From assembly GCF_022952855.1 (NCBI RefSeq), contig NZ_JALJDX010000189.1:1-52509 (forward strand): a DNA stretch of 52,509 bases, given 5' to 3'. The stretch is from Pseudomonas sp. RGM2987. Lineage in GTDB: Bacteria; Pseudomonadota; Gammaproteobacteria; Pseudomonadales; Pseudomonadaceae. The notes beneath the pieces were generated by a model. It saw nothing but the letters and a program-made list of their open reading frames with translations. It did no database searches and was not told the DNA's origin. Positions 13,201 to 22,800 of the stretch are shown in pieces (the first letter of the stretch is position 1; every line of letters begins with the position of its first letter). The position numbers and the translations under genes were made by a program.

Positions 13201-13832
13201 GGCCATTGCGGGACCTGGCCCTGGCGGAAAGCGGCGTAGCCTTGGACCAACTCCTCGACCATCACCTGCATCGACCCGCCATCGCTGATGATGTGGTGCA
13301 ACGTCACGATCAACACGTGATCGTCGGCGGCTAAACGCAACAGGCGCGTGCGCAGCAGCGGCCCCTGTTGCAGATCGAACAGCTGACGGGTCTCGTCTTC
13401 GATCAGCCGACGCAACTGCTGCTCATCCGGCAGCGACTCCAGGACCTCGGCTTGCAATAACAGCGGCTCGGCGTTCTGGACCTGCTGTACGACGCGCTCA
13501 CCTTGATTCACGAAACAGGTGCGCAAGCTCGGGTGACGCGCCACCAGCGCAGTGAAACTCTGCTCCAGCGCGGCGATGTCCAGCGGCCCGCGCAAGCGCA
13601 GGGCCGTGGGCATGTGATAGGCCGCGCTGTCGGGGTCCAACTGCCAGAGGAACCACTGGCGTTCCTGGGCAAAAGACAGCGGCAAGCTGTCGAACTCGGC
13701 ACTGACAGGCGGAATCGGCAGGTTCGCCGGGGAAACGTTCTCTTCGAGCATCTTCTGCAAGTACAAGCGACGTTTTTCCAGCGGCAGCGTTATGAAGCGC
13801 CTGGCAATGCGTTGTGCGACAGCGGTGTCCAT
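1287..13832 (-). CDS. NRPS, three modules (Gly, D-Ser, D-Orn/Lys-type), terminal E domain, no TE
   Basis: A 4181-residue synthetase ordered C-A-T, C-A-T-E, C-A-T-E. C1 motif HHIISDG is near residue 180 and A1 core YTSGSTG near 690. T1 (LGGHS) is near 1081. C2 near 1270 reads HHIVSDA, with Ala for the usual Gly. A2 is near 1780, T2 (LGGDS) near 2167, E near 2350. C3 is a DCL type (HHILMDG, about 2830). A3 is near 3295, T3 (LGGDS) near 3680, and the last E (HHLVIDT) near 3877. Signatures read by eye are DILQLGLIWK (Gly), DVWHVSLIDK (Ser) and DGECCGGVTK (Orn/Lys family). The protein ends about 10 residues after the E domain, so no TE is present. The ATG at 13832 overlaps the previous stop as TGATG. 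Two REPINs lie in frame near residues 616-647 (A1) and 1710-1741 (A2). It is probably the last pyoverdine peptide synthetase; the gene name is left open. Confidence 0.93.
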   Translation of the reverse strand: MDTAVAQRIARRFITLPLEKRRLYLQKMLEENVSPANLPIPPVSAEFDSLPLSFAQERQWFLWQLDPDSAAYHMPTALRLRGPLDIAALEQSFTALVARHPSLRTCFVNQGERVVQQVQNAEPLLLQAEVLESLPDEQQLRRLIEDETRQLFDLQQGPLLRTRLLRLAADDHVLIVTLHHIISDGGSMQVMVEELVQGYAAFRQGQVPQWPALPIQYADYAIWQRHWLEAGERERQLQYWTARLGGRQPVLELPTDFPRPAVMSYRGARLELAVDKALANGLKQMAQREGVSLFMILLAAFQVLLHRYSGQNDIRVGVPTANRNRVETERLIGFFVNTQVLASDVQSQDAFDALLQQVKHTALGAQAHQDLPFEQLVEALQPERNLSHSPLFQVMFNHRTQGPAGEGPVGELRVEGLRWDSHTAQFDLTLETVEHSEGLAAALIYASDLFEASTVARMAGHWQNLLRAIVADPSQRIGELPLLDVAQQQAQLDDWNRAIAPAAEAGFVHRLFEAQALRTPDAPALVIDGERWSYGQLNARANQLARKLQALGVSADVLVGISVERSAHMLVGLLAILKAGGAYLPLDPAFPQDRLAYMIEDSGIELLLTQSSLRNPCGSELARDSGGSVNGNVGCADAIASELAPTGAGVGVSTLVLDQDGDWLDGYACDDLATRLDPEHLAYAIYTSGSTGKPKGVMVRHGALGNFVASMAKAPGMTAEDRALSLTTFSFDIFGLEIYVPLMVGACIVLTGQDVAQDPYAVLALIEAEQVNVVQATPSTWRMLLDNENADGLRGCKCLCGGEALPRDLAVRLLALGGEVWNLYGPTETTIWSALHPLRSADAQPWLGGPIANTSLYIVGADLMPVPQGVAGELLIGGEGLARGYFQRPALTAERFVPHPFRAGERLYRTGDLARHRHQVGADGLFEYLGRIDHQVKIRGFRIELGEIEARLLEQDNVREAAVLAQDAPGGPVLVGYVVPEVEPQALDPDQQGAMRDNLIARLKVNLPDYMVPTHLVLLPRFPLTPNGKLDRKQLPRPDASQWQKTYVAPVTPRQQAVAAIWAEVLKVPRVGLEDNFFDLGGHSLLATQVTSRIRQQLQLQVPLRLLFAHDSLQGFVEAMDSASASAESSIPRMAREQPLALSYAQQRQWFLWQLEPSSSAYHIPAALRLRGSLDREALQHSFDALVARHESLRTRFLLENERPVQRIDPAAPVSLVIEPAPAALDADVLRGLIEAETRQPFDLQRGPLLRVKLLQLAADDHVLILTQHHIVSDAWSMQVMVDDLLRLYAGFSQGQAPELAPLPIQYADFAHWQRQWLEEGEQQRQLDYWLGQLGGEQPILELPTDRPRPVQQSYRGARLPIVIEPALAEGLKRLAQQHGSTLFMLLLATFQTLLHRYSGQNDIRVGVPVANRNRVETERLLGFFVNTQVLKADIEGNLGFDQLLRQVKQRALGAQAHQDLPFEQLVELLAPARNLSHTPLFQVMFNHASEVRRDLAALPGLSLEQLTWDSGTAQFDLALDTFEYAEGLGAALTYASDLFEPATVARLAEHWLNLLRAIVANPAQRIGELPMLDGAQRRLIVQDWNRTRADYPNHIPVHQLIEAQVERAPQAEALVFDGQALSYAELNARANRLAHGLIERGIGPDVLVGICVHRSVEMVVGLLAILKAGGAYVPLDPEYPPERLAYMIEDSGIEWLLTQGLLLDQLPLSCGSELARDSGGSVNDDVEGADAIASKLAPTGGGLKTLVLDGNDDWLRDYPTDNPPARAVAQNLAYVIYTSGSTGRPKGAGNSHGALTNRLCWMQQAYELGAGDSVLQKTPFSFDVSVWEFFWPLMTGVRLVVAAPGDHRDPQKLVSLIERESITTLHFVPSMLQAFMLDASVSRCTSLTRIVCSGEALPVDAQQQVFAKLPKANLYNLYGPTEAAIDVTHWTCRDEGRDAVPIGEPIGNLMTYILDDELNPVPSGVNGELYLSGQGLARGYHRRPELTAERFVVSPFVAGERLYRTGDLARYRPNGVIEYIGRIDHQVKVRGFRIELGEIEARLLEYAAVREAVVVAQDSPSGKVLSGYVVGSASEARDWPELREVLLAHLRLTLPEHMVPTHLSLLDQMPLSPNGKLDRKALPAPDLAPLQQDFTAPVNATEQALAQIWQAVLGVARVGTADNFFALGGDSINAIQVVSRARQQGIGLTPKDLFLHQNIQALARVAIASDDGAIDQGPVTGDSHLLPMQHWFFASDIPHREHWNQSVMLTPREPLDVACLRQALGQVLAQHDALRLRFTQASDGRWHASHQVLGEQVPDLWLRSAENADEILAIAEQAQRSLDLQQGPLLRCSLIAVQDGSSRLHLAIHHLVVDGVSWRVLLEDLQTAYRQLLAQQPVALPAKTTAFQAWAAQLQDYARSEPLQRELAYWTGQLDQPLPPLPRARPEGSQASRHGRSVSTRLDAAQTQRLLKQAPTAYRTQVNDLLLCALAQVICRWTAQPACLVQLEGHGREELFDGVDLSRTVGWFTSLFPVMLTPSADLGDSIKRVKEQLRAVPNKGLGYGVLRYLGTEESQQRLAKLPEARITFNYLGQFDQSFDEQALFVPSEEGSGAGHGDDVALSNWLTINGRVFNGELSLDWTFSRDVFDEATLQQLADAYAVALQHLIDHCCTEESRGLTPSDFPLARLTQAQLDRLPVPVAQIEDIYPLSPMQDGMLFHTLADDSSGLYINQISLPVQGLDTERFARAWASVIEREDILRTSFHWQDGLGAPVQVVHRQVELPLQVEDWRSRDSSDQDSSDQDSIEQAISERAAADYLAGFDLSQAPLQRVLLLRLEDDRYQMIWTCHHILMDGWSSSRLFGEVLQFYAHGQVQSRNGRYREFIQWLQRQDQGALEHFWRGRLQVLEQPTSLNQAMYPRHVEALPGHQALYSHWDAGQTERLQQACRALHITPNTLIQGAWLLLLQRFTGQDTVVFGATVAGRPAGLANADNILGLFINTLPVIQTLDPRQPLDQWLQQLQAYNLDLREHAHAPLADIQRWSGLGGQGLFDSIIVFENYPIDERLGDQQDTGLSFGESRNHDVTNFPMDLAVNLGEQLSIEYLFLRNAFSVEAVEQIRRCLEDTLEAMIKAPQARLGNLQRLSAQQWQAFEQWSAAPGADYQAQLLPELISRHALARPQATALVCGEQTLSHGELERRANRLAQRLIELGAGPEVVVGVALERSVEMVVALLAVMKSGSAYVPLDIDYPPERLAFMIDDSAMALLLTHSHVQARLPNVEGLAHLAIDTFDGHGYSELAPRSGVLGDNLAYLIYTSGSTGRPKGVAVAHGPMSMHCQAIAALYDMDEHTRELHFMSFAFDGAHERWLSTLLSGGTLVIRDGALWTPEQTFDALHRHGITIACFPPAYLKQLAEYATNSRLAPPVRVYCFGGDAVPEQTFEQVKAALRPQFFTNGYGPTETVVTPMLWKVPASQRCEAAYAPIGRAVGERALYVLDESLNPLPPGIAGELYIGGQGIARGYHRRADLSAERFVPDPFGQPGDRLYRSGDLVRQRADGVLDYVGRIDHQIKVRGFRIELGEVEASLRQQADVSDAVVIARDGASGKQLIGYVVTPDGVAIGDQLKADLRAQLPDYMVPAQIICLEALPVTPNGKLDRRALPEPEFKSAEYVPGRTRDEQLLAQIWAQVLQVERVGITDNFFELGGDSILSLQVVSRVRNHPELKMDLKLRDLMRGQTIEAIFQQRERTVSAVVEDVTQVAVEGQFNLIPIQQWLFDQHMSEPHHYNQALMLRARQALNLTALELALRGMMQQHDALRLRFSEVGGRYLQHYQSLAETQAQWASEPLLWQHQVADEAELELYAEQVQRSLDLHNGPLWRTAHVTLGNGEIRVLMVIHHLVIDTVSWRVLLQDLQTAYEAYSDGRTPNLPIRTSSYRAWAEGLRAYAADFDAQEKAWWLAQLDQPGSELPCDNPRGKNQVQFQSVAYLNLSELHTQQLLKQVPAVYQTQINDVLLTALSRVLCRWSEQASVLIQLEGHGREDLLRDIDLSRTVGWFTSMFPVRLSPSPDADIGTSVRAVQRQLAAVPNKGLGYGVLRHMSGEQMADTLGRAPQARVTFNYLGQFDQSFDDKALLVPAAESYGSCYSPHAALGNWLEVVGQVYDGRLALRCVFSKRRYRAETVERLMREYQAELEALIEHCVEQAA
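5478..5507 (-). repeat. 15-bp tandem duplication inside an NRPS C domain
   Basis: Two perfect copies of a 15-bp unit encode SSDQD twice in the third C domain of the last NRPS. The stretch lies on a variable surface segment ahead of the HHILMDG motif and keeps the frame. It looks like replication slippage. Confidence 0.8.
8611..8704 (-). repeat. REPIN in frame within A2 of the last NRPS
   Basis: A 94-bp imperfect palindrome with arms CCTGTGGGAGCGAGCTTGCT and its complement, separated by a short spacer. It lies inside coding sequence between the LLTQ and YTSGSTG motifs of the Ser adenylation domain. It is read as residues beginning CGSELARDSGGS, so the frame stays open. Confidence 0.92.
11893..11986 (-). 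repeat. REPIN in frame within A1 of the last NRPS
   Basis: A 94-bp palindrome of the same family, orientation and phase as the one at 8611-8704. It sits at the equivalent place of the Gly adenylation domain, between LLLTQ and YTSGSTG. It is translated from CGSELARDSGGS onward. Its spacer differs from the other copy, so the two are not recent identical duplicates. Confidence 0.92.
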
Positions 13833-16800
13833 CAAACCTCCTCAAATTCATCGAGCAGCGCTTCAAGCTTGCTCAATTTCGACGTATTCATTTGCTCGCT
13901 GGCAGGCGCCAGTTGCGCCACAAACGCAGCGAGCACCGGGAATTGGAATAGCAACTGGGGCGTCAAGGTCAGGCCCAGTTCGAGTTGCAGGCGCGACACC
14001 GCATTCACCACCAGCAGCGAATGCCCGCCCAGTTCGAAGAAGTTGTCCCCCAGCCCGACCTGCTCGACCTTGAGCACGTCCTGCCAGATCGTCGCAACCT
14101 GGCGCTCCAGCTCGCTTTGCGGCGCCAGGTAGGCGCAATGCAGCACGCGGCTGTCCGGCGCCGGCAGCGCCTTGCGGTCAAGTTTGCCGTTGGCGGTCAG
14201 CGGCAGCCGCTCGAGAAACACCAGTTGGCTCGGGACCATGAAGTCCGGCAATTGCTCAGCCAGCCGCGCCTTGAGCCGTTCGCCCAGGCGCCCCTGGCCT
14301 GTCGCGTCGAGCGAAGCGTCGTGGCTGACGAGGTAGGCCACCAGTTGCGCACCGTTAGCGGTTTCCCGCGCCAGCACCACCGCGTCGCGCACCTCAGCCT
14401 CGGCGTGCAGGCGTGCCTCGATTTCGCCCAATTCGATGCGCAGGCCGCGGATTTTCACTTGATGGTCGATCCGACCGAGGTACTCGATCACACCGTCGGC
14501 GGCATGCCGCGCCAGGTCTCCGGTGCGGTACAGGCGACTGCCGGGGACGTGCGCGAACGGGTCGGGAATGAAACGCTCGGCGGTGAGCGCCGGGCGCTGG
14601 TGATAACCGCGAGCCAGGGAACAACCTGCGATGTGCAACTCGCCCACCGCGCCCGGCACACAAGGTAGCAAGGCGGCGTCCAGCACATAAGTGCGCACGT
14701 TATCGATCGGCCGGCCGATGGAAATGATTCGCCCGGCGGCGTCCTCGATGGCGCGTTCCACCCGATGGCTGCTGGTGTCGATGGTCGCTTCGGTCGGGCC
14801 ATACAGGTTGCGCAGCTCGCCATCGAACAACGCCAGGACCCGGTGCGACAAGTCCGCGCTGAGCGCTTCGCCACCGCACAGCAGCAGGCGCAGGGAGGCC
14901 AGTTGGTCACGGGTCGCCAGCGGTATCAGTGCTTGCAGCAGCGACGGCGCCATTTGCAGCACGCTGATGCGCCAGCGCGCCACTTCAGCCCACAAGCGGG
15001 TCAGGTCAAGGTTCAGTTGCGCAGGCGCCAGCACCAGTTGCGCGCCGTTCATCAGCGGCAGCCAGAATTCCCAGACCGAGGCATCGAAGCTGATGGCGGT
15101 TTTTTGCAAGACCCGGTCAGCGGCCGTCAGTTGCAGGCACGCCTGCATCCAGTTCATGTGATTGCTCAACGCCGCGTGGCGGATGCCCACGCCCTTGGGC
15201 TTGCCGGTGGAACCGGAGGTGTAGATCAGGTACGCGAGGTTTTCACCGTCAATCGCCACGCCGGGATCGCGCTCGCTGTAGGCGTCCAGCCATTGCCCGG
15301 GTTGATCGAGTGACAGGCAGGCCACGGCAGCACCCGCGAACAGCGGCAGGACCTGGCTTTCGGTCAGCAACAAGGCAATGCCGCTGTCCTCGACCATGTA
15401 CGCCAGGCGATCCTGTGGATAGGCCGGGTCAAGCGGTACATAGGCACCCCCGGCCTTGAGCACCGCCAGCAAGCCGACGACCATCTGCACCGAGCGGGTC
15501 ATTGCCAGCCCCACCCGCACCTCCGGGCCGACGCCGCGCTCGATCAGCCCATGGGCCAGGCGATTGGCCTGGGCGTTGAGTTGGGCATAGCTGAGCGTCT
15601 GCTGCTCGCAGACCAGCGCCACCGCGTCGGGCGTGAGTCGGGTCTGGGCTTCGATCCACTGATGGACGTGGCGATGCTGCGGTGCCTCGACCGAGGTGGC
15701 GTTCCAGTCGTGCAGTACCCGCTGGCGCGTCGCCTCGTCCAGCCATTGCAGGTCGCCCACGCTGCCGTCGACCGGCAGGCTCACCATCTGCGCGAGCACG
15801 TGTGCCACCTGCTCAGCCAGGCGCTCGACGGTGTGTGTAGGAAAGGCAGCATGGGCATAAGTGAAGTGCAGGCTGAGGATGTCAGTTAGATTGACGGCCA
15901 GGGTCAACGGGAAATTAGTCTGTTCCTGGTTGGCCACGCTGCCGAAATTCAAGCCCGAGGGCGCCTGCTCCTGCAAGGCCTGGGACACCGGGTAGTTTTC
16001 GAATACCAGCAAGGTGTCGAACAGACCCTCGCCGCCCTGTCCGGCCCAGCGCTGGATCTCGAACAACGGCGTGTGTTCGTGCTCGCGCAAGGCCACGTTC
16101 TGCGCCTGGATCTGCTGCAACAGACAACTCACCGATTGCTCCGCGCGCGCACCGGCGATCACCGGCAAGGTGTTGATGAACAGGCCGATCTGCTGCTCGA
16201 CGCCCTTGAGCTCCGTCGGACGCCCGGACACCGTGGCACCGAAGGCCACCGTGGCGTGCCCGGTGTAGTGTTGCAGCAGCAACAGCCAGGTCGCCTGGAC
16301 GACCGTGTTGAGGGTGACTTTCTGCTGGCGGGCGAACTCACTCAGGCGTTGGGTCTGGGCCGCGCTCAGCCGCTGATAGTGGCTTGCATGGCTAGGTTGC
16401 CCGGCGGCCTGGACGACCTCGAAACGGTTGTCAGCCAGCCGGGTTGGCGCATCGAGCGCCTGCAACTGCTCGCGCCAGAACCTTTCGCTGGCGCCGGCAT
16501 CGCGCCCTTGCAGCCAGGCGATGTAGTCGCGATAGCGCCCGGCCGGACGCGCCAGGGCCTGGCCGTCGTAGCGTTGCAGCACCTCGCCGAGCAACTGCGA
16601 GTTGCTCCAGCCGTCCATCAGGATGTGGTGATGGGTGTAGATCAGGTGGTAATGCTGCGGGCCGGTCTTGACCAGCACCAGGCGTAGCAGCGGCGCGCAC
16701 GCCAAATCGAAACCCTGGTCGCGTTCGCTCTCCGCACGCTCGACCAGAGCCTGGGCGATATCGGCCCGGGCGCTCCAGTCCAGCAAGGTGAACGGCACGC

Positions 16801-19800
16801 GCAGCTGTTTGTGCACCACCTGCAACGGCCGTTCGCCCTGCTCCCAGACGAAACTGCTGCGCAGAATGTCATGGGCCTCGAGCGCTGCCCGCCAGGCGGC
16901 TTCGAAGCGTTGAGGATCGAGGCCTTCGATGTCCAGGCACATCTGGTTGATGTAATGACCGCTGCCTTGTTCGTACAGGCTGTGGAACAACATGCCCTGC
17001 TGCATTGGCGCCAACGGGTAGAGGTCGTCCACCGAGCGCGCCGACAGTCCCAGTGCGTCCAACTGCACCTGGGTCAGCCCGGCCAGCGGGACGTCCGACG
17101 GGGTCAGGCCCTGGTTCAGCGGATCGCAGCAATGGGCAATCAGGCCAGCCAGTTCGCTGGCATAGTCATCGGCCAGTTGCTGGATCGTCGCCCGGTCGAA
17201 CTGCTCAGGGCTGAAGGTCCAGCCCAGCCGCAACGCCCCCTCGAACACCTGGCCGTTGAGGGTCAGCCAGTTGCCCAACGGGCTCAGCGGGCTCTGTTCG
17301 TCGCCGGGGCTTTCCTGGGCCGGGCTGAACAAGGCGCCTTGGTCCTGATCGAAGCTGGCATCGAACTGCCCCAGGTAGTTGAACGTCAGGCGCGGCACCG
17401 GTAGCCGTTCCAGGGCAGCGCGACTGGCGTCATCGCCCAAGTAGCGCAACGCACCAAAGCCCACGCCCTTGTCGGGAATCGTGCGCAGCACCTGCTTGAT
17501 CGACTTGAGCGAATCCGCCAGCCCGACGACGGGCGCCAACTTGACCGGGAACAGGCTGGTGAACCAGCCCACGGTGCGCGTCAGGTCAAGGCCGGCGAAC
17601 AGCTCTTCGCGACCGTGGCCCTCGAGCTGGAGCAACAGGCTGTCCTCGCCGGTCCAGCGGCACATCACCCGGGCCAGGGCGGTGAGCAACAGGTCGTTGA
17701 CCTGGGTGCGATAGGCCGCCGGGGCTTCTTGCAGCAGTTGCCGGGTCAGCTGTTTGTCCAGCCGCGTGTGCACGGTGATCGCCTGACGGTTCTGCGCGCG
17801 GGCGTTACGGTCCAGGCACGGCAAGTCGGCCGGCGCGTCTTGCAGCAGGTCCTGCCAATAGCTCAGTTGCTGTTGCAACGCGGCGCTGCGGGCATGGGCT
17901 TGCAACTGTTCGGCAAAGGCCTTGACCGAGGAAGTCCTGGCCCGCAGTTGCAGCGGCTGTCCGGCGAACAACTGGTGGTAGGCGGTTTGCAGGTCGTCGA
18001 ACAGAATCCGCCACGACACGCCGTCCACCGCCAGGTGATGGACTACCAGCAAAAGGCGCTGGCTGCCATCGGCCAACGTCGCCAGAAGCCCGCGCAACAA
18101 CGGGCCGTCTTGCAGATCCAGGCTGCGCTGGGCCTGATTGGCGAGCGCCTCCAGCGCGGCCGCATCGGCCACTTCTGCGGTCCAGAGCAGGCGATCCGCC
18201 GTCCAGGCCTGGCGTTGCGCCGACAGCTCGCGGTGACGGGCATTCCAGCCAGCGCCGGTCTGGTTGAACGACAGGCGCAAGGCGTCGTGGTGCAGCACCA
18301 ACGCTTGCAGGGCCTGCTCGACCCACGCGGCCTGCAACGGGCTCGATGGTTTCAGCAGCACCGACTGGTTGTAATGGTGACGCTCGGCAATCGCCTCGGC
18401 GAAAAACGCCTGCTGGATTGGCAACAACGGCGTCGGACCCTGCGCCGGAGCCTGATCGATGACGTGGGCTTCGCTGCCGGTCTGGGCCACGCTGGCCAGC
18501 GACTGCACGGTCTGGTGCTGGAACAGGTCCTTCGGGGTAAAACGGATACCCGCCTGACGGGCGCGGCTGACCACCTGGATCGAGACGATGGAATCGCCGC
18601 CGAGCTCGAAGAAGTTGTCGTTCAGCCCTACCCGCTCGACCTTGAGCACTTCTTGCCAGATTGCCGCGAGCTGTTGCTCCAGCTCGCTTTGCGGCGCCAG
18701 GTAATCCTGTTGTACCTGGCTGGCGTCCGCTGGCGGCAAGGCCTTGCGGTCGAGCTTGCCATTGACGGTCAACGGCCATTGTTCGAGGAACAGCAAGTGC
18801 GTCGGCACCATGTAGTCCGGCAGGTCGGCCTTGAGCCCGACCTTGATCTGTTCGCGCAGGCTGGCGGGGTCGCCGGCACCTGGCGTCGGGATCACATAGC
18901 CCACCAGTTGCGGGCCGCTCGGCCCTTCCTGGACCAGTACCCGCGCTTCGCGCACCGGCTCCAGGGCGTTCAGCCGGGCTTCGATTTCCCCCAGTTCGAT
19001 GCGGAAACCACGGATCTTCACTTGATGGTCGATGCGCCCGACGTACTCGATCACCCCATCGCTGCGGTACTGCGCCAGGTCACCGGTGCGGTACAGGCGT
19101 GCGCCGCTGTCGCCGAACGGATCGGGGATAAAGCGCAGCGCGGTCAGGTCGCCGCGGTTCAGATAACCCCGGGCCAGACCGGCGCGGCCAACGTACAATT
19201 CGCCGATGCAGCCTTGCGGAACCGGGTTCAGGTCGCCGTCCAGCAGGTACCAGGACAGGTCGGCGATGGGTTCGCCAATCGGGCTGCTGGCGTCCTGTTC
19301 CAGGTCGGCCAGGGACAACGGACGATAGGTCACGTGCACGGTGGTTTCGGTGATGCCGTACATGTTGATCAATTGCGGCGCCGAATCGCCGAAGCGTTCG
19401 AACCAAGGGCGCAGGCTCTTCACGTCCAGCGCTTCGCCACCGAAGACTACGTAGCGCAAGGCGTTGGTCCGGCTATCGGCGCAGGCCTCGTGCATCAGTT
19501 GCTTGAACGCCGAAGGCGTCTGGTTGAGCACCGTCACCCCGGCGTCGCACAGCAACTTGTGGAAGTCCTGCGGCGAGCGGCTGACGTCGTGGGGCACGAT
19601 CAACAACTCGCCACCGTGCAGCAGCGCACCGAAAATCTCCCAGACCGAGAAGTCAAAAGCGTAGGAATGGAACAAACTCCAGACATCTTCCGGACCAAAG
19701 CCGAACCAGGCCTGGGTGGCGTCGAACAGCCGCAGAACGTTGCGGTGCGGCAGCAAGGTGCCCTTGGGCTGGCCGGTGGAGCCGGAGGTGTAGATCACGT

Positions 19801-22800
19801 AGGCCAGGTTCGACGCGTCCATCGCCACCTGCGGATCGCTGTCGGCAAACTCGCTGACGTCCGCGTCCAGCAGCAGCGTCTGCACGCCCGCCGGCACCGG
19901 CAATTGATCGACCAGCGACGCTTGGGTCAGCAGCAGGCGAATGCCGCTGTCCTGCATCATGTAGGCCAGGCGCTCCTGGGGATAACTCGGGTCCAGCGGC
20001 ACGTAGGCGCCACCAGCCTTGAGGATCGCCAGCAGGCCCACGAGCATGTCGAAACCACGTTCGACCGCCAGCCCCACCAGCACATCGGGGCCGACACCCA
20101 GGGCTATCAATTGATGGGCACGGCGGTTGGCCCGGGCGTTGAGTTCGCCATAGGTCAGGGTTTCGGCGTTGAAACGCAGGGCAATCGCTTCGGGCCGCAA
20201 CCGCGCTTGTTCGGCGATCAGTTGATGGACGCAGGCGGTGCTCGGGAAATCGTTAGGCGTCGGGTTCCACTGGGCGATGGCCTGCTGTTGCTCCGCGGCC
20301 GTCAGTAGCGGCAGTTCACCGATGCGCTGCGACGGGTCGCTGACGATGCCGTGCAGCAGGTTCAGCCAGTGGTCGGCCATGCGTTGCATGGTGTTGGCGT
20401 CGAACAGGTCGGTGGCGTAGGTCAACGCGGCACTGAGTTCGCCTTCGGCCTCCACGGTGTCGAGGGTCAGGTCGAATTGCGCGGTCCGGCTTTCCCATTC
20501 CTGCGCCTCGATGATCAACCCTGGCAGCGTTGCAGGTGCCTGGCGAGCGACGCTCTGATGGTTGTACAACACCTGGAACAGCGGACTGTGGCTCAGGTTA
20601 CGCTCGGGGCGCAGCGCCTCGACCAATTGCTCGAACGGCAGGTCCTGGTGCGCCTCGGCACCAATGGCCGCGTGCTTGACCTGGGCCAGCAACGCGCTGA
20701 AGGATTGCTGTGTGTCGACCTCGGCCTTGAGCACCTGGGTGTTGACGAAAAAGCCGATCAGCCCTTCGGTTTCCAGGCGGTTGCGGTTGGCGATGGGCAC
20801 GCCGACACGAATGTCCGCCTGACCGCTGTAGCGATGCAACAGCGCCTGGAACGACGCCAGCAACACCATGAACAGCGTGCAGCCTTCGGCCTGGGCCAGT
20901 TGCCGCAATTGTCGGTTCAACTCCGGTGCCAGGTCGATGCCCAGGCGCGCACCGGCAAAGCTCTGCCGGGCCGGGCGCGGACGGTCGGTCGGCAGTTCCA
21001 GCAGTGGCTGCTCACCGCCCAGCACATCGGTCCAGTAGGCCAGTTGTCGCTCACGCTCACCGGCCTCCATCCACTGGCGCTGCCACACCGCGTAGTCGGC
21101 GTACTGGATCGGCAGCTCCGCCAGCGTCAGGGCCTCGCCCTGGCTGTAGGCGGCATAGCGCTGGATCAATTCCTGCACCAGCAGTTGCATTGACCAGCCA
21201 TCGGAGACGATATGGTGCTGGGTCAGCACTAGCACCTGTTCCTCAGCCGCCAATTGCAACAAGCCAACCCGCAGCAGCGGACCGTTTTGCAGATCGAATG
21301 GCCGACTGATCTGGCGCCGAACGAACGCCTGGATCTGTTCCGCCGTGGTACCCGCCACGCCGTCGAGAACCTCGGGGATCACCGGCGGATCAAGCTCGGC
21401 ATGAATCACTTGAAAGGCTTGCTCATCGACCTGGACGAACGTGGTGCGCAGGCTTTCGTGGCGGCGCACCAGCGCGGCGAAACTCTGGCGCAGCGCGTCG
21501 AGGTCCAGCGTGCCGCGAATCCGCAACGCCGCCGGAATGTGGTACGCGGCGCTGTGGGGTTCCATCTGCCAGAGGAACCACTGGCGTTGCTGGGCGTAAG
21601 ACAGGGGCAGCCGCGCCTCGTCCCGGGCAATGCGGGGAATACTCGCTGATCGTGGCGCGTTGCTGGGCGCCAGCGCGGCCACGCAGGCGGCGAGGCTGGC
21701 GTCTTCGAACAACTGGCGCAATTGCAGGTTCAGGCCGAGGACCTGGCGGATACGCGAGACCATCTGCGTGGCCAACAGCGAATGGCCGCCGAGCTCGAAG
21801 AAATTGTCGCTCAACCCTACCCGCTCGACCTTGAGCACTTCTTGCCAGATTGCCGCGAGCTGTTGCTCCAGCTCGCTTTGCGGCGCCAGATAATCCTGTT
21901 GTACCTGGCTGGCGTCCGCTGGCGGCAAGGCCTTGCGGTCGAGCTTGCCGTTGGCGGTCAACGGCCATTGTTCGAGGAACAACAGGTGCGTTGGCACCAT
22001 GTAGTCCGGCAGGTCGGCCTTGAGCCCGGCCTTGATCTGTTCGCGCAGGCTGGCTTCATCCCCAGCGCCTGACGTCGGGATCACATAGCCCACCAGTTGC
22101 GGGCCGCTCGGTCCTTCCTGGGCCAGTACCCGCGCTTCGCGCACCGGTTCAAGGGCGTTGAGCCGGGCTTCGATTTCCCCCAGTTCAATGCGGAAACCAC
22201 GGATCTTCACTTGATGGTCGATGCGCCCGACGTACTCGATCACCCCATCGCTGCGGTACTGCGCCAGGTCACCGGTGCGGTACAGCCGTGCGCCGCTTGC
22301 ACCGAACGGATCGGGGATAAAGCGCTGCGCGGTCAGGTCACCGCGGTTCAGATAACCCCGGGCAAGACCGGCGCGGCCGACGTACAGCTCGCCGATGCAG
22401 CCTTTGGGCACCGGATTCAAGTCGCCGTCCAGCAGGTACCAGGACAGGTCGGCGATGGGTTCGCCAATCGGGCTGCTGGCGTCCTGTTCCAGGTCGGCCA
22501 GGGACAGCGGACGGTAGGTCACGTGCACCGTGGTTTCGGTGATGCCGTACATGTTGATCAATTGCGGCGCCGAATCGCCGAAGCGTTCAAACCAAGGGCG
22601 CAGGCTCTTCACGTCCAGCGCTTCGCCACCGAAGACTACGTAGCGCAAGGCGTTACTGCGGCTATCGGCGCAGGCCTCGTGCATCAGTTGCTTGAACGCC
22701 GAAGGCGTCTGGTTGAGCACCGTCACCCCGGCCTCGCACAGCAATTCATGAAACTCCTGCGGCGAGCGGCTGACGTCGTGGGGCACGATCAACAGTTCGC